Positions 20,521-32,895 of a DNA stretch of 64,000 nt are shown in pieces; positions within the stretch are counted from its first letter, which is position 1, and each line of letters begins with the position of its first letter. Made by a program: the position numbers and the translations under genes. The stretch is from Terfezia claveryi (Eukaryota; Ascomycota; Pezizomycetes; Pezizales; Pezizaceae): NCBI GenBank assembly GCA_015179025.1, contig WHUX01000126.1, positions 1-64,000 of the forward strand, in the 5' to 3' direction. The notes beneath the pieces are model-generated. The model made no database searches. It saw only the letters and a list, made by a program, of their open reading frames with translations, and was not told the DNA's origin.

Positions 20521-22195
20521 GTTATGGCTGAAATTATACAAACTAGGCTAACAACTACCCGATAGTGGGTGGCCTGAAGTGAATCCCGCTTTCCTATATA
20601 TATACCCACTTTTTGTATCTAGTTATTGCTCTCTAAGACTCAAGTGAAGTTTTGTATCGCTAGGTTAATTTGAATGAAGCTATTGTTTTTCATATATTGT
20701 GCACCCAGTTAGGTCTAAGCAAGTTATTTATCTCTATACATTGATATTTCGATAGATATCACTATGATCACTAGCTCACCCTTAATATTACTTCGCTTTA
20801 ATCAAAGGGACTGGTGATTCTGGGTCAAATCACCCCTCCCTTGCTACCTACACTGTCAGACAATCTCTCAAGAGTGGAATAGATTATTAGCTAATATGAG
20901 TGACATTGGAAATAATTATTTCCCCCTTTTATATGCTTATTAGCTTGTTCTAAATAACCTACTAATCCTATATTGAGATCTCTGGATATGCTAATTCTTA
21001 GATCTTGAGCGACATGTTCCTAGGCAAGCTACTAAGGCCCTGAATGAGCTTATAAGGCCCTAAATGAGCCTATAAGGCCATGAAGAAGCCTATAAGGTTG
21101 TGAATATGCCTATAAGGTCCCGAACGTGCCTTTAAGGCCACGAATGAGTATCTAAGGCCCCAAACGTGCCTCTAAGGCCTCGAATGAGATTAAAGCTCAA
21201 AAGCCCCATTCGAGCTCATAAGCTCAAAGACCCTCCCCCGCCCCCACCTTAGGTAAAGACTCAAGCTATCACTGTGAGTGCTAAAGACCCTAACAAGTGC
21301 TACGAGCGCTACGATTTCAGAAGATCTGAACAAGTACTATAAGTGTGCAAATGAACAAGACCCCCCCCTTGCACTAGCAAGTCAGGTTAGATAGCTAGGA
21401 AAGCATGCATTTAACCTTTTCCTATAATATTAGCTTTTTCCTATAGCGTTTTGCCATGCAGAGGTTTGTAATGGCAATGGTATGTGGGATCCCTCCCCCC
21501 TCTGATGTTCTCGAATCTGCAGATCCTTCAGATGTTCTGGATCTATAATTCATATATATGTTGTACCTCATGTTGAGATACCTGGTTTGATATTTATATT
21601 CTGACATAATACTACTAAGTTTGAGAGAATACTCCTATTCTTCTAAACTACCCTAACCTATAGGTGGCCATACTATCAGAGTCGCAATATTATTGTGGGG
21701 CCCATGTCCAAAGATGCTTAAGAGCAGACATAGGGTTAAGACCACTAATTTGTAAGCACCAAATATACAATACAGTTGAGGTGCCTATGTTCCGGTTAGG
21801 CCGAAAGTCCAATATACTTGAGCAAAAAGATATACAATACCATTGGGGTTTCTACCTCCACATGGAGTAGGGTGAAATAATGGTTGGTGAAGTTGGTCGG
21901 TCGGGACACCCTCTAGCAGAGGAGGAGTACTGTTACAGCTGAGATTATGCAGACCAGGCTGACAACCACCTAATGGTGGGTAGCCTGAAGTCAACCCCAC
22001 TTTCATATATATATGCCCACTTCTTGTATCTAGTTATTGCTCTCCAAGACTCGAGCGAAGTTTTGTATTGCTAGGTTACTTTGAATGAAACTATTATTCT
22101 TCATATATTATGCACCCAGTTAGGCCAGAGCAAGTGATTTATCTCTATATATTGATATTCCGACAGATATCACCATGATTACTAGCTTGCTTCTA
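20521..22195. mobile_element. Repeat-flanked insertion (LTR-like) within the gypsy integrase
   Basis: Two direct repeats of about 265 bp, 20521-20788 and 21931-22195, share words such as TATCTAGTTATTGCTCTC and CATATATTGTGCACCCAGTTAGG. They flank 1.14 kb of non-coding sequence, so the unit resembles a non-autonomous LTR element. The host integrase frame resumes on both sides, which supports insertion. Exact ends and the target duplication could not be fixed. Confidence 0.55.
21030..21190 (+). repeat. 20-21 bp tandem repeat (TAAGGCC...GAATGAGCC)
   Basis: About eight degenerate copies of CTATAAGGCCCTGAATGAGC lie inside the repeat-flanked insertion. No function can be assigned. Confidence 0.7.
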
Positions 22196-23994
22196 ACAGA
22201 GTGGACTTTCTGTAGAAGTCTTAGAGTATCTATGAATTGAAGGTACCAACTGTAATTAGCTAGAAAGGGAGAGATTTTCAAGGATTCTGAAAACTAGTTA
22301 TTTATAGTACACTTGCAGGTTGCTAACACTAATATCTAGTTGTTGTGCTAGTAGTTAATATAAACTTACAGATATTATTCTATAATAGCATTTATTCTTT
22401 CTAACTGGCTATCTATCTAGAGGTAGTAAACTATTGAAAAATATACCTTGATCTATAAGACCTTACAGAAGGCTTTCTAGAATTCTGAGATAAACTGAAG
22501 TTCCCAGTTAAAGACAATAGACTTGGGGAGGTTATGGTAGTGAAACACCTAATTGAGATAGATATTAGATAGGTCTAGAGTAGAATAGTTATCTCAACAG
22601 AGTATTATTTGCTTCATCTTAGTTAGTTAGTCTACTACTATTAGAATAGTATTAAATATTAAGTCCTCTGATAACCTAGTTACAAAGTCTATAGTTAGGT
22701 ATTGCCAAGGTTAATCTAGGATCTCTAGGGACTTTAGTGTTCTATAGAAGGCATGGTGAATAGGCTGTGAGTATTTATAGATATTGCAGTTCTATATATA
22801 CCTTTCTATAGCTTTCTACTAGTCAATCTAGATATATTGTCTAGCCAGCAGCTAATATATTGTAATGTTCTCTAATTAAGCAGAGACCCAAGTTCCCTTT
22901 TAGTATATACAGCTAGTCTAAGTAGTATAAAAGGCTATCCTAAATAGTGCACTTAGCTAGGAAGATCTTAGTATAGTAATACTAGCCTAAATCTACTACT
23001 ATAATGATATTTTTAGCCAGGAGGTCATTCTCATATACTTGTTATATCTCTAGAGGAAGATTGGTTCTAACATTAGTATTATTATCAGTATTAGCAATAG
23101 TATTAGGCTCAGTATCAATAAGAGTATTGGCTATGAGATTGAGATTTTTAGGTTTCAGTACTATCTAATTCTAGTACTTTAGCCTTTTATTTCCCTTTTT
23201 AAAGAGATTTCCTAATCTTCTAGTTAATGTATTTAGCTTATCTCTAGCCTTTCTAGGCCAATACTTGATCTTAAAGTTGAAGCAAAATAAGAACTCTGAC
23301 TATCTAGCCTGCTATCATTTCAGCAGCTTAGTAGTGGTAAAATATTTAAAGTTCTTATAATTAGACAATACCTCAATAATCTCCTTAACTGACTTCAAGT
23401 AACACTTTTATTCCTCAAAAGCTCAGACAATAGCTATTAATTCCTTATTATAGATCTCATAATTATACTTTACTAAGAAGTACTTTTTAGAGAACTAGAC
23501 TACTAAGTAGAGGACTCTATTGATATGCTAAAATAGGATTCTAGTAGAGATATAGTTATAGGTATCCATTTCTATTATATACTTACTATCAGGGTCAAAG
23601 TGGACTAGGATTAGGGCTGAACAGAAGGTTTCCTTAAGCTTCTCAAAGGTAGACTAGACTTCTAGACTCTACTAGAAGCATTAGCCTCTTTTTATACCCT
23701 TGGTCTAGTTAATACTATTAGTAGTACTACGATTTTTAAATATTCTAGAATAAACTTTTAATAGAAGTTAGCAAATCCTAGGAAAGCTTATATATTCTTG
23801 AGGTTGACTAGAGTCTCCAACTCCTGAATTGCAGTAACTTTAGCAGAGTACATTCTAATACCTCCAGTAGTAATAATTAATCCTAGGTACTTAACCTTCT
23901 GCATATAAAACTCATATTTCTTAGGCTTAAGGTACAATCTGGTCTATTTCAGCCTCTCCAACACTTGCTGGATATAGATCTTATATTTTACTAG
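22196..23994 (-). pseudogene. Gypsy pol remnant: reverse transcriptase, RNase H, integrase
   Basis: On the minus strand, QQVLERLK and LYLKPKKYEFYMQKVKYLG (near 23900-23960) match the Ty3/gypsy RT stretch that follows the YxDD box. Further down, stop-broken segments continue through RNase H, and near 22400 RINAIIE-YL and SLKISPFLANYS match the integrase end (ER.N..LEQYLR...SPF.ANYG). All frames are closed. The RT is cut at 23995 by the CATCAGC fold-back repeat. The upstream gag and protease are absent from this side. Confidence 0.7.
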
Positions 23995-23996
23995 TA

Positions 23997-24856
23997 CATC
24001 AGGAAAAAAAAATATTCGTCCGGACATGAGTTTGCGTCCTGTATGTCCTGTGCGTCTAGACGCACTAACGTTGCCCCCTCTCCTGTGACACAACACCAAT
24101 ACTGGGCAGTTGCTCTTGCATCTAGACGTATTGGAACATTGCCCCTTCGCTTGAGACATAACACCAATGCTGGGCAGTTGATCTCACATCTGAGATGTAC
24201 TGGGATGTTGCCCCCATGATTGGGACGCAAGCATATATGCAACCTTTGTCCCAATGCACTTAGTGGGTAAACACAACCCGCTTACAGCTTGCATCTGCTA
24301 CGTTCTTACACCAGCTAAGTATGTAGCCAGGTTTGCAACCTTTGAATATGCATGCAGCAGAAACATTCATTGTATTCACCAATTATTATATACACAAAAA
24401 GGTATTTAGCAATAGATATGTACATGGAACATGTGTGCAGCAACACTTGCTTTAACCCTTAGCCTAAGCTTCACTCTAACTCTCGTTGTATCCATTGCTC
24501 TAACTCTTGCTCTACCAACCAGACTACTCTCGCTCTAATGCTCACTCTAATTCTCGCTCTAATGCTCTCTTTCATACTCACTGTAATATACTGAGAATAA
24601 TGAGCAAAGGAAAAAAGCACAGAGAAGGGAAATATATATACAGGAAAACCATAGTTGCCAAGGCCAACTGCTAAGGCCAATAATTTAAACTTTCTGAAGA
24701 CAATGAGATAGGGGATAATAAGAGAAGTGGCACGAAAGTGATCAACGGCGCTCAGCCCCCCTTTTGCATGCAGGTGCCATACTACTCAATGCCTGGCCTG
24801 GTAATAGTCATCATGGGAAATCGTAGTCGTGGTATTGAGATATGTACAGAGTTCAC
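23997..24856 (+). repeat. CATCAGC fold-back repeat, left arm (copy a)
   Basis: It begins CATCAGGAAAAAAAAATATT after a TA dinucleotide. It contains GACGC/GTCTAGACGC words, a 12-bp repeat zone (CTCGCTCTAATG) at 24470-24600, and the block TTGCCAAGGCCAACTGC...GCTCAGC. It is matched in inverted orientation by 38398-39411 and directly by 63120-64000. The shared terminus with the Plavaka element suggests it was moved by that transposase family. It is cut by the 13.1-kb element at 24866. Confidence 0.75.
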
Positions 24857-24865
24857 ACTTTGTGA

Positions 24866-25020
24866 TGTTTTCGTACCAAGACTCTAGGTATCTGTCGCAA
24901 AATAATTATTTCTGCTACACCAGCTAAGAGTCTGGTAGTAAACACCTCCGAAATTGACTCTAATTCAGCTCCGAATCTAGAGATGTTAGCATGGAATTGG
25001 AGATACTAGTATGGAACTAT
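24866..25020 (+). repeat. Left terminal inverted repeat of the 13.1-kb element
   Basis: After TGTTTTCGTACC come GACTCTAGG, AGAGTCTGGTAGTAAACACC and repeated TCCGAAAT/GGAGAT(A)CTAG words. The order matches the right end read from 37963. Identity is patchy beyond the first 25 bp, as expected for a decayed copy. Confidence 0.75.
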
Positions 25021-25307
25021 ATTTGACGCTTAAAGCATATGATCTAAAGCTTATTTTGTATTAAGAAACAAAACAAAATATCACCATTCAATGTTCTTAT
25101 GCCTATCGTACAAAATTTATTTTTGCCATTGATGAGTGAGCTGACCAGAGTAACTACAGTGACATACAGGAGGGCACAGAATAACCATATACGTATGATA
25201 CATACTTGAGGGAGATGCCTGTATAACCCTTTGCTAGGGCCCTACCGATTCTGGGGGGTGATGCTACAAGAGGCACATTAACTGAATCTTAGGAACTGAA
25301 GGTACTA
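25021..25307. other. Leader region of the DUF6589-like gene; no separate gene seen
   Basis: The region is AT-rich with no recognised motif. It should hold the promoter of the plus-strand gene, and perhaps its first codons, since no convincing ATG precedes 25308 in frame. Confidence 0.35.
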
Positions 25308-28300
25308 GTGGTGCTGAAGGTGATACTGTCCAATAGCATAGATCTAGCCTTATTCTTTGAGCGGGTGATGATCACTAAGTTAAAAAAGATCCGGGAGAAG
25401 AAGGAAACTTTCTTTGAAAACGACAGCTTCAAAAAGGTATTCGAAGGAATGTTACCACAAATGAGCTTTAACTTCACTAAAAAACAAAACTCAAGTGCTA
25501 CCATCCTAATATTAAAACAGGCCCTAGGTGTTGGCCTATAGAGAGTAGTTCAGCAGGTCCTGGAGTTGGAGATGAAAACATATGTCAGGGATGCAGACAC
25601 CAGAATGCCAGCACAATCTTTAAGTCCCATCATAGCTACAGAGTTTGAGTTAGAAAATTTAGGCAAAAAATTCGATGAATATTGCCCACGATTAAGCAAT
25701 ATTATTAGAGGGATTTGTCTATGGAGTGAAAGTCAGAACAATTCTTGCAAAAAGAGGAAAAGAGGCAAGCCTAGGATTGGTTAACGTTAGAATTTTCGGG
25801 ACAAAAACTTAGTCATGATAATGGCTATGAGTATGATAGCCTTTGAATACTCGCAGATATGTAACTGGCTTCTAACCCCATTTAGCTATTACTTCCAAGC
25901 ATGCGGGGTTGGGAAGAGAGTAATCAGTTTCCTAAATTATATAGGATTGAGTGTAACATATATAACTATTGGGGATGCAATGAAGGCTATTGGGAAGGTG
26001 AATGTAGAAAGGATATTAAAGAGGATTAAGGATAGTTGTCCATTCAGGTGGATGTGGAACAATAATACAATGTTTGAGAACAAAACTGGCCAGAGTGTAA
26101 AGAATCAGAAACTTCTGATACAGTATACATGTGCTGCTTTGTGGTTTCTAAATTTTCCATGCCCAATTGAGCCAAGTGGGGCGCGTCCAGTTTTAGATGC
26201 AGCTGGTGCCCAATTGACAGACATATCAGGTATGGAGGAAAACCAAATGCTAAAAGAGGAGTGGATAAAGTATGACAAGGCAGAACAAATATATCAGGGG
26301 CTAAAGGATTATAAAAAGGGCAAGCCTAGAATGAAGGGACAGTTGCTATTTTGTGACAAGCCTGATTATAGTAGAATTGATGAAATATAGTTGCTGTCCA
26401 AGGACTCCTATGTGAAATATATGCCAGGTCGAGTGCTGGTACATTTGAGTGATATATTATGGAAGCACTTCGAAACTATGCTGTCTGAGTGGTTGAAGAG
26501 GAATCCAAGTGTGATCAAGCCATCATTTGATAGTATCTATAAGATAGCTCCAGTTAAAATGGATATTCATGCATTGGAAACAATGGAGTTAGATAAAACA
26601 TCTATCTCTGGGAGTGCTGAGATTATCGAGGCCTTGTTAAAAGATGCTAGACTAACGGGTCAGGATTTGAATAGAAGAATTGTTCTACATGTGGGAGACT
26701 TTGGAATCATGCTTAAGGTAGGTACTTTAAGGTGCAATATCAGGGAAATTGCTAGTCGTGGCATAGGAGTCTGTTGGATTTGGCTAATCTGTATAGATGG
26801 TAGTGCTCAAGAAATTGCGTATCAGAGATTTTGAGCATAATCGTCTAAACTTCCTAGAGAGATTGGATAGTATATTCCATTTAGAGATGGCTGCTGAGGA
26901 TTTGCTCTTTAGGGGATATTGCGGACATGAGGATGGCATGGATGTTGGATCCTTATGTCATTTGAAGTATGTGCTTGGGTCAAAAGGTGTAAGTGCGAAT
27001 ATGCCTGAATACAATACGTGAAAATACTTCTCAGGTATTTGTGGAGAAGGGTATATGCTAGCAGCCGTGGCTACAGAATTAGGAGTAAGTGTATGTGTTG
27101 ATGTGTTAATATTATAGGTAGGTGGTTGACTGTGGTGATCTTAAGGTAGAAGATTATGAAGATATGTCAGCCAAATTGTAAGACGTGGGAAGCTATGTGA
27201 ATGTCTATACCTCTATCATCCAGAAACTGTTTGTCCCGAGGGCTATGTGAGTGATAAGGGAAAAGGCGGAGCTGAATGCTTTCTGGGAGTGGTGTAATAT
27301 GTTGAAACTTAAAAAGAGAAAGAAGGATTGGATTGGTGATGAACTTAACTACAACTAATTTATTAAAAATTGGGTGTACTGGGAGAGAAATTTAGTATAT
27401 GAAAACTATCTGTTATATTTGCAGCATTATTTCGTAGTTCGGGATTTGTATTACAATGTGAGGTATGTATTTTGTTTTCATGCTTTGTATATTCCAATAC
27501 AGGCAGATGGCTGATAATATGAGATATAGTGCTAGTGATTCAGGGGGCCTTTTAAAAAATATTGAACCCCTGTATATATGGTTTGCAGGTGGTGGGAAAC
27601 ACTATTATGTAAAAGTAATGGCGAATTTATTGATTGAGAATGAGGTTGTCTAGACAGATAGGTTCAGATATATATGGCTCAATAACATCCTAGTAAACCT
27701 GAGTAGTCGAGAGGGAAAGTTTATAGGTATTGACAAAGTAAATGAGTTGGTGGTTCAAAAGGTGAAAGATCAACATAATGTGAACAGAAATTGGCAAAGT
27801 AAGGATTTTTTCTTAAAATCAGTATCCCGGAATGCTTTTTTGTTTAATAATATCAAGGAGATGGTAAATCGAAGTGCTCGTAAGTAGTCTATTGCAGATT
27901 ATTGAATTGACTGTGAATTGACTTAACTGTGTTTCAGGAGTTTCGGACTTGACAACCAAGTATGTCTTTGTAGATGATAAGGAGGATGCGCGGCTCATGA
28001 TGAGATGTCTATTACAAAATAATGTTGTGCGGTTTCGGAAGGGTCGATAGATAGGTGGCTCGGAGCATAATCCAATAGAGGTGAAGCTGGCATTAGACTT
28101 CTTTATAGTAGGTGAAAATGTGGTTACACGAGGGAAATTTCTAGATGACTTAATGAGTGAGTGCTTGGGTGGGAATACGGATGGAGACGGAGATTCAGAA
28201 AGTACGGAGGACCGAGAGTTGAGTGAAGTGGAAGAGTGGTGGAAAAAGGAACAAGAGAATTTTGAAGAGAATTTTGAAGAGAATATGGAGGTATGGGTAG

Positions 28301-28539
28301 ACAATGATTTGGTGGTGGGGAATAATAGGGGAAGTGGTGAAGGAGATGAAGTTGATAAGGAGGATGAAGGAGAAATAGAGTATGGGGATATAGTATATGA
28401 TCTAACATATAAGGAAAAAAGTGCGTGGCATGAGGGAGGAAGCTTTGAGGTGAATGAAGGTGAGGAGTCTATGGATGAGTATGGAGGAGATGATGGTTGG
28501 GTATTGGAGGATAGTGATAGTCAAGCAGGAGATGACTAA
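25308..28539 (+). pseudogene. DUF6589-like putative transposase gene
   Basis: This looks like the main transposition-type protein of the 13.1-kb element. The family is widespread in mushrooms and of unproven activity. In frame, with a few stops (for example near 25540 and 26388), are an N-terminal helical region, then MIMAMSMIAFEYSQICNWLL, GKRVISFLNYIGLSVTY, a FRWMWNNNTMFEN segment in place of the usual YDN, RRIVLHVGDFGIML, and IFHLEMAAEDLLFRGYCG. The C-terminal mark is YIWFAGGGKHYYVKVMANLL, then LVNLSSREGKFIGIDKVNEL. Likely introns are 27085-27117, 27463-27502 (GTATGT..ATACAG) and 27880-27937 (GTAAGT, CTTAAC, TTTCAG). The last ~150 residues are strongly acidic (ESTEDRELSEVEEWW and onward). 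The true start lies upstream or is lost. Confidence 0.65.
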
Positions 28540-28714
28540 AGATCTGGCATAAAGGGGATGGGAAATATTTGTGATTTAGCAATAGATGTTGTTATGAGCA
28601 TGTATTATTCACTAGACCATAGTACGAAACATCCCTATTAGATTAAATATGAGGCAAACTGGTATATTACAAGCAAAGGGGATTAGTGATACATTGAAAA
28701 AGCTGAGATAATCA
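28540..28714. other. Space between converging genes
   Basis: This is 175 bp between the ends of the DUF6589-like and RecQ-like genes. It likely holds both 3' untranslated regions. No terminator structure is evident. Confidence 0.35.
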
Positions 28715-31096
28715 TTAGTGAGTGGGCTGAGAGTCAGCAGGCTGAGGTTCAAGTGCTGAGTTCACTTGAGGGCGAGGGCCTCGTTTAATACCTTTGTCAG
28801 AACGGACTTTTCGAGGCTTAGGAGGTAGATATGGGGGTAGCTGGACTAGTGGGCATTGCCTGGAAGTAATATTGGAGTCATTGGTAAGTTCAGTCAATGC
28901 AGGTTGGGGTACTATAGATTGTGGAGGTGGAGGAGGCATGGCAGCTAGGTGTTAGTCCCATATTGTTGTAATAACTTCATCGAAAACTTTGTTGATCATG
29001 GTGAGCTTGACATCTCTATCATATCTGGATTCTTTTTGTTAATAGCTTTGGAGACATATTCAGGTGTCTTAATGGATGCCGAATAGGCAACAATAAAATT
29101 AATCTCCTTTTGGTTTAATAAAACGCCTGGCAAGTAGGAACAAAATCTTTTGGTTCTGCCTATGCCTCACTATTGAGCACTGCACAATTGAGTCAGATTC
29201 TGCCGCAGTGCATCCTTGAGGTCCTGTGGAAGAGGGGTGATAGTTTTTGTAGGGCAGATGCTTTGTGAGGGCGGCATCAGTTTTGATGGGATCAAGGCTC
29301 TGATCTCAGGGGGAATTTGCATTCCCATGCATAGATCGCAACAAAGATAGCCAGTCGAGAGCATAGGGCATTCCCCAAGATATTTTAAAATAATCTGTTG
29401 ATGGCATTTATTTGTGTTTACAAAGGATAAAACGGCCCTGCAAACTAATGGCAAAGATTTGCTCACTTTGCATTTATGGGAAACTTGTATTTTATTGATA
29501 TTGTATATATTTAGTGCATTTTCGACACTGGTAGGATCCTGATTCGAGTTTGCGCTGGTCTCCTTGGGCATCAACTCAGAGAATTACTTTGAGATCACAA
29601 GTTTGGTGGCTTTTGGGTTCCCAGCATCCATAGATTCAGCTTTTCTCTTAAGCCCATATCCAGCAGTCAGAGTCTCCAAACTCATATCAAATCTGACTAT
29701 ATCTTGCGCTACTGTGCTTTAATTGGGATGGTCCCATGCACAAGTATAAATTTGTACCTCGGAGGTGTGTTCTCTACTAATTTCAGTATAGGAAGTATAG
29801 AAGAGTATTCCAATGCCCTGAATATCTTGTCGACGTGCTACTCGCCCGAAACGCTGGTAGAGTGAACTTAAGTTGCAGTATTGGGATAGACGCCATTGTA
29901 CTACCCTTTCAATATCCGGGATATCTAAGCCCATTCCATATACATCTGTACAAACCAAAATCCTGCAATTACCTTCAATAAATTGTTTGAGATTATAAGC
30001 TCTACGTTCTGTGGTAATTCCAGTTGAATATTCGAGTATTGCCTTAGGATTATGTTCAAATACATTGCGGGGTAAAAATCTAGCCAATTTGGTAGTGATT
30101 TGACAACACTCCTTTAAACTATTTGTAAATATCATGGTTTTCTGGATTTCCTGTCCATAGTCTGATTTCATTGACTTAGGCAACAGAAACTTCAGGTCTT
30201 CATAGGATTCCAGATTGCCGTAGATGGCTCAAGCGATTAGGCATACATTTTCACGGTTCACCGAACGCTAGATCAAAGCACAATTTTTTTGAAACCATAA
30301 AGTTATGTGGATAAATCCCCGAACATGAAGTGGAATGGTTGCAAATTGTGCCATGAAAGCTATCTTGGGGAAACATATTCGTAACAAACCCAAGTTGGTG
30401 TAGTCTGCACGAAATGTGTGCCTGTGGTATATAAGTTAGTATTAGATACCCTAAGAATGAGGAGACTTTTATCAACTGACTACTGATGACACAAGTGAGC
30501 CACATCGATTACGAATCCCAATAGACGCTTGGTAAAAATTTGGGATTTTGATAGACATTGAAATACTAGATGATTAACCTTCAAGAGTTTGGGGCAAACG
30601 AAAATGAATTGATAATAGCCTGACATTGCCTTGTTGACCAAAGTAGTATCTTCGGCCAGGCTTTTTGCATTTATTACATACGCCTTAATCCCATACCTCT
30701 TTGCAGTCTCCAGCTATAGAACTATTAGCTATGCACATAATAGAGCAATATGAATACATATATAACAATTTTTCAATGAGATTAGAGGCATCACCACCAT
30801 TATAGTTCTGTCCATCACTGCCAACGCTGCTAAGAGGAAACAGAATGTTTTGCCATCCCCAGTTCTTGTGATAATTAACTGATCTTTCCCTTCTAGTAAG
30901 CATGCTGCTGCTTCGATTTGCTATCCAATAACCCTTAGGGTGACATCTAGAGCTAGAGCTGTTTGCTTGGCCACCTCTACTATCTTTGCTCTTAGTTGAT
31001 CCAGTGGATATATCTCACTCTCTAGCATCTCCGAAATTATGAATAAGCCTTTACCAGTGAGTTGAAGTAAGAGTTCTTTGTTGTCTTGAGCAGCCA
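28715..31096 (-). pseudogene. RecQ-like DNA helicase gene of the 13.1-kb element
   Basis: This superfamily 2 helicase starts at 31096 (MAAQDNKELLLQLTGKGLF). Motif I reads TRTGDGKT, where RecQ proteins have PTGGGKS. Motif II reads FVIDVAH, so the catalytic Glu of DEAH is Val. Then come SYEDLKFLLPKSMKSD, TMIFTNSL, ILVCTDVYGMGLDIPDIERV (motif V) and YQRFGRVARR (motif VI). A Zn-binding region ends CHQQIILKYLGECP..CCDLC, as in RecQ proteins. The proline-rich tail PPPPPQSIVPQPALTEL closes near 28715. Frame stops (a TAG before motif I, others between 30250 and 30550) and the lost Glu show this copy is dead. It converges on the DUF6589-like gene. Confidence 0.8.
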
Positions 31097-31381
31097 TTAC
31101 TCCTCTGAGAGTCTCTGGAGTTGTTTTTGGTAAATCGCAGCTGTTCTATGAGGACGAACTGTAAAGAAAATCCTTATCGTGTAAGGGACAATACTGAGAA
31201 ATTTATTGTCATTTCAGTGTGGAGAATTTTAATTACTTGCGATACAGATGATTCCCTAAATAAGATCTGACATGAAATATTCAAACTGGATAATATATAT
31301 TCAAACTGTATAAAAATATTATAGTTTGGGCATACAATGAGATCTAATTTTCCTAAATAAAACCTAAATAATAACTAAAAA
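31097..31381. other. RecQ upstream region; no gene seen
   Basis: This is the promoter-side gap of the minus-strand helicase gene, AT-rich between 31200 and 31380. The MITE at 31382 is inserted at its distal end. Confidence 0.35.
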
Positions 31382-31629
31382 CATCAGCAAGAAAAAAGTG
31401 GCATTGGGACGCCAGGTGGTGTCTCCAGGAGATAGGGTTGTCTTTTGTGTCTTTTGTGTCTTTTGTATCTCCTGAGTGTCTCCTGAGTGTCTTCTATGTG
31501 TCTTCTGGTGTCTCCCAGTGTCTCTAGGAGACACTAGGAGATATTCTGCCAATTGTGGAGACACATCTTGTCTCTAGTAGCATTACTGTCTCTAGAGATA
31601 CTGGAGACAAACTATTTTCTTTCCTGATG
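31382..31629. mobile_element. 248-bp MITE with CATCAGC ends (copy 1)
   Basis: It starts CATCAGCAAGAAAAAAGTGG and ends TTTTCTTTCCTGATG, with AA duplicated on each side. Internally it has GTGTCTCC/GGAGACAC repeats that can fold back (TCTCTAGGAGACACTAGGAGA). Copy 2 at 47655-47902 has exactly the same length and about 90% identity by eye. The ends match those of the Plavaka element, its likely source of transposase. Confidence 0.85.
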
Positions 31630-31703
31630 AATGCAAAATATACGAACTAAAAAGATAACAAACTAAGAACCCTGTTCACAACCTTCCACATGGTACCCTG
31701 CTC

Positions 31704-32861
31704 TTATTCGGAGTCACTTATGACAATTGGTTCCACTCTCATTGCTTTGAGTAAATCCTATAGGATTTCTAATGCTAGGTTGGTATCCTTCCTTTCTTCG
31801 CCTCCGAATAATGCGTTGGCTACATACTCAATCTTCAATGCCTTATCCTTTTCTTTCTCTGAAACTACTGCTCATTTAAGTTCTCCAATTCGTTCATCTA
31901 TATCCAGGTTTTCAGCCATAAACCTTAACTGAAATTTCTTTTTCTTTTCGCCATCTTGTGTCCTCCTTCGCTTGATAGGGCTTTCGTTTGTTATGGTAAT
32001 TTTAGAAGCCTGGCCTCTAGCTGCCCCACTGCCCGCCCGACTGCCCACCCTACTGCCCGCCCCACTGCCTGCCCCACTGTCTGCGCTACTGCCTGCCCCA
32101 CTGCCCACGCCACTGCCTGCCCCACTGCCTGCTGCTCTGCCACCAGCTCCACTAGATACTTTGCTAGGTGGTGCGCTAGCTGATGAGCTGCTAGAATTGG
32201 TACCTGGTGCGATGCCTACTTTATCAGAGCCCTCAATGTATTGTACTTTCTTGCCTTTTTATCTACTCTTTTCGATAGCAGCTTAATTCGCAATATCCCT
32301 CAGCATAAGGTGGGGGTTCTTTTTGGTCTTTTTGGTATACATATGGAGGTCAATGCGCTCCTTGAAGTATTTCGTTTCAGCGGAGATGTTAAGGTTTTCC
32401 TCTGCATATTTAGCAAAAAGTTACAAGAACTTTTCAGCGGGAAAGGGAGACATAATATCCTCAAGTTTGTCTTCCCAGTCAATACACCAAGCAGCAGTAA
32501 GCCTCCCATGCAAAATGGCCTTTCTAACCTCACTCTGTGTGTGCTGGGTAGCCAGGGGAGTTAATGTTTCTAAAAGCTGAAATGCCTGTTCAGCTTCTTG
32601 CCTTGTCTTTTCTATTTCTTCACAATCTTGGTCTGTGCATGCTTCAAGGTGCTTTTAGAGTGCATAGGCTGCATGGGATAATTCCTCTCCTGTAACTCAA
32701 ACATGTTCAAAAACTTTCTCCATTAGAACCCATCGTCTCAGTCCTTTATGCTTGGCCCATTGGGTTTTTATTTCGGCATCTAATGTTTGGGCATTTTAGA
32801 TGATTCGGTTTGTTGCATTTTCGATCCTTGTGAGTTGCTGACTCATTAAGGGGGTAGACAT
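31704..32861 (-). pseudogene. Unknown protein gene C of the 13.1-kb element
   Basis: The product is not recognised, 385 codons from ATG 32861 (MSTPLMSQQLTRIENATN) to the stop at 31704, in one frame with about seven internal stops. The N-terminal half is helical and charged, with KTQWAKHKGLRRWVLMEKV and LHGRLTAAWCIDWEDKLEDI. A low-complexity linker of Gly/Ala/Ser (about 50 residues near 32160-32000) follows. Next is a basic nuclear-localisation-like patch, PIKRRRTQDGEKKKK. The last residues, EPIVISDSE, fit a SUMO-interacting motif with acidic/phospho-serine tail. It may act in the nucleus with the element's other products; that is inferred from these motifs. Confidence 0.5.
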
Positions 32862-32895
32862 TAGAGGAAATATTTATGTAATATGAGATATTGGT

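Noticed and set aside
31956..32286. Plus-strand frames rich in Ala/Pro (PTARPTAC, LPAPLPA)
   Set aside because: Antisense of the Gly/Ser/Ala linker of gene C.
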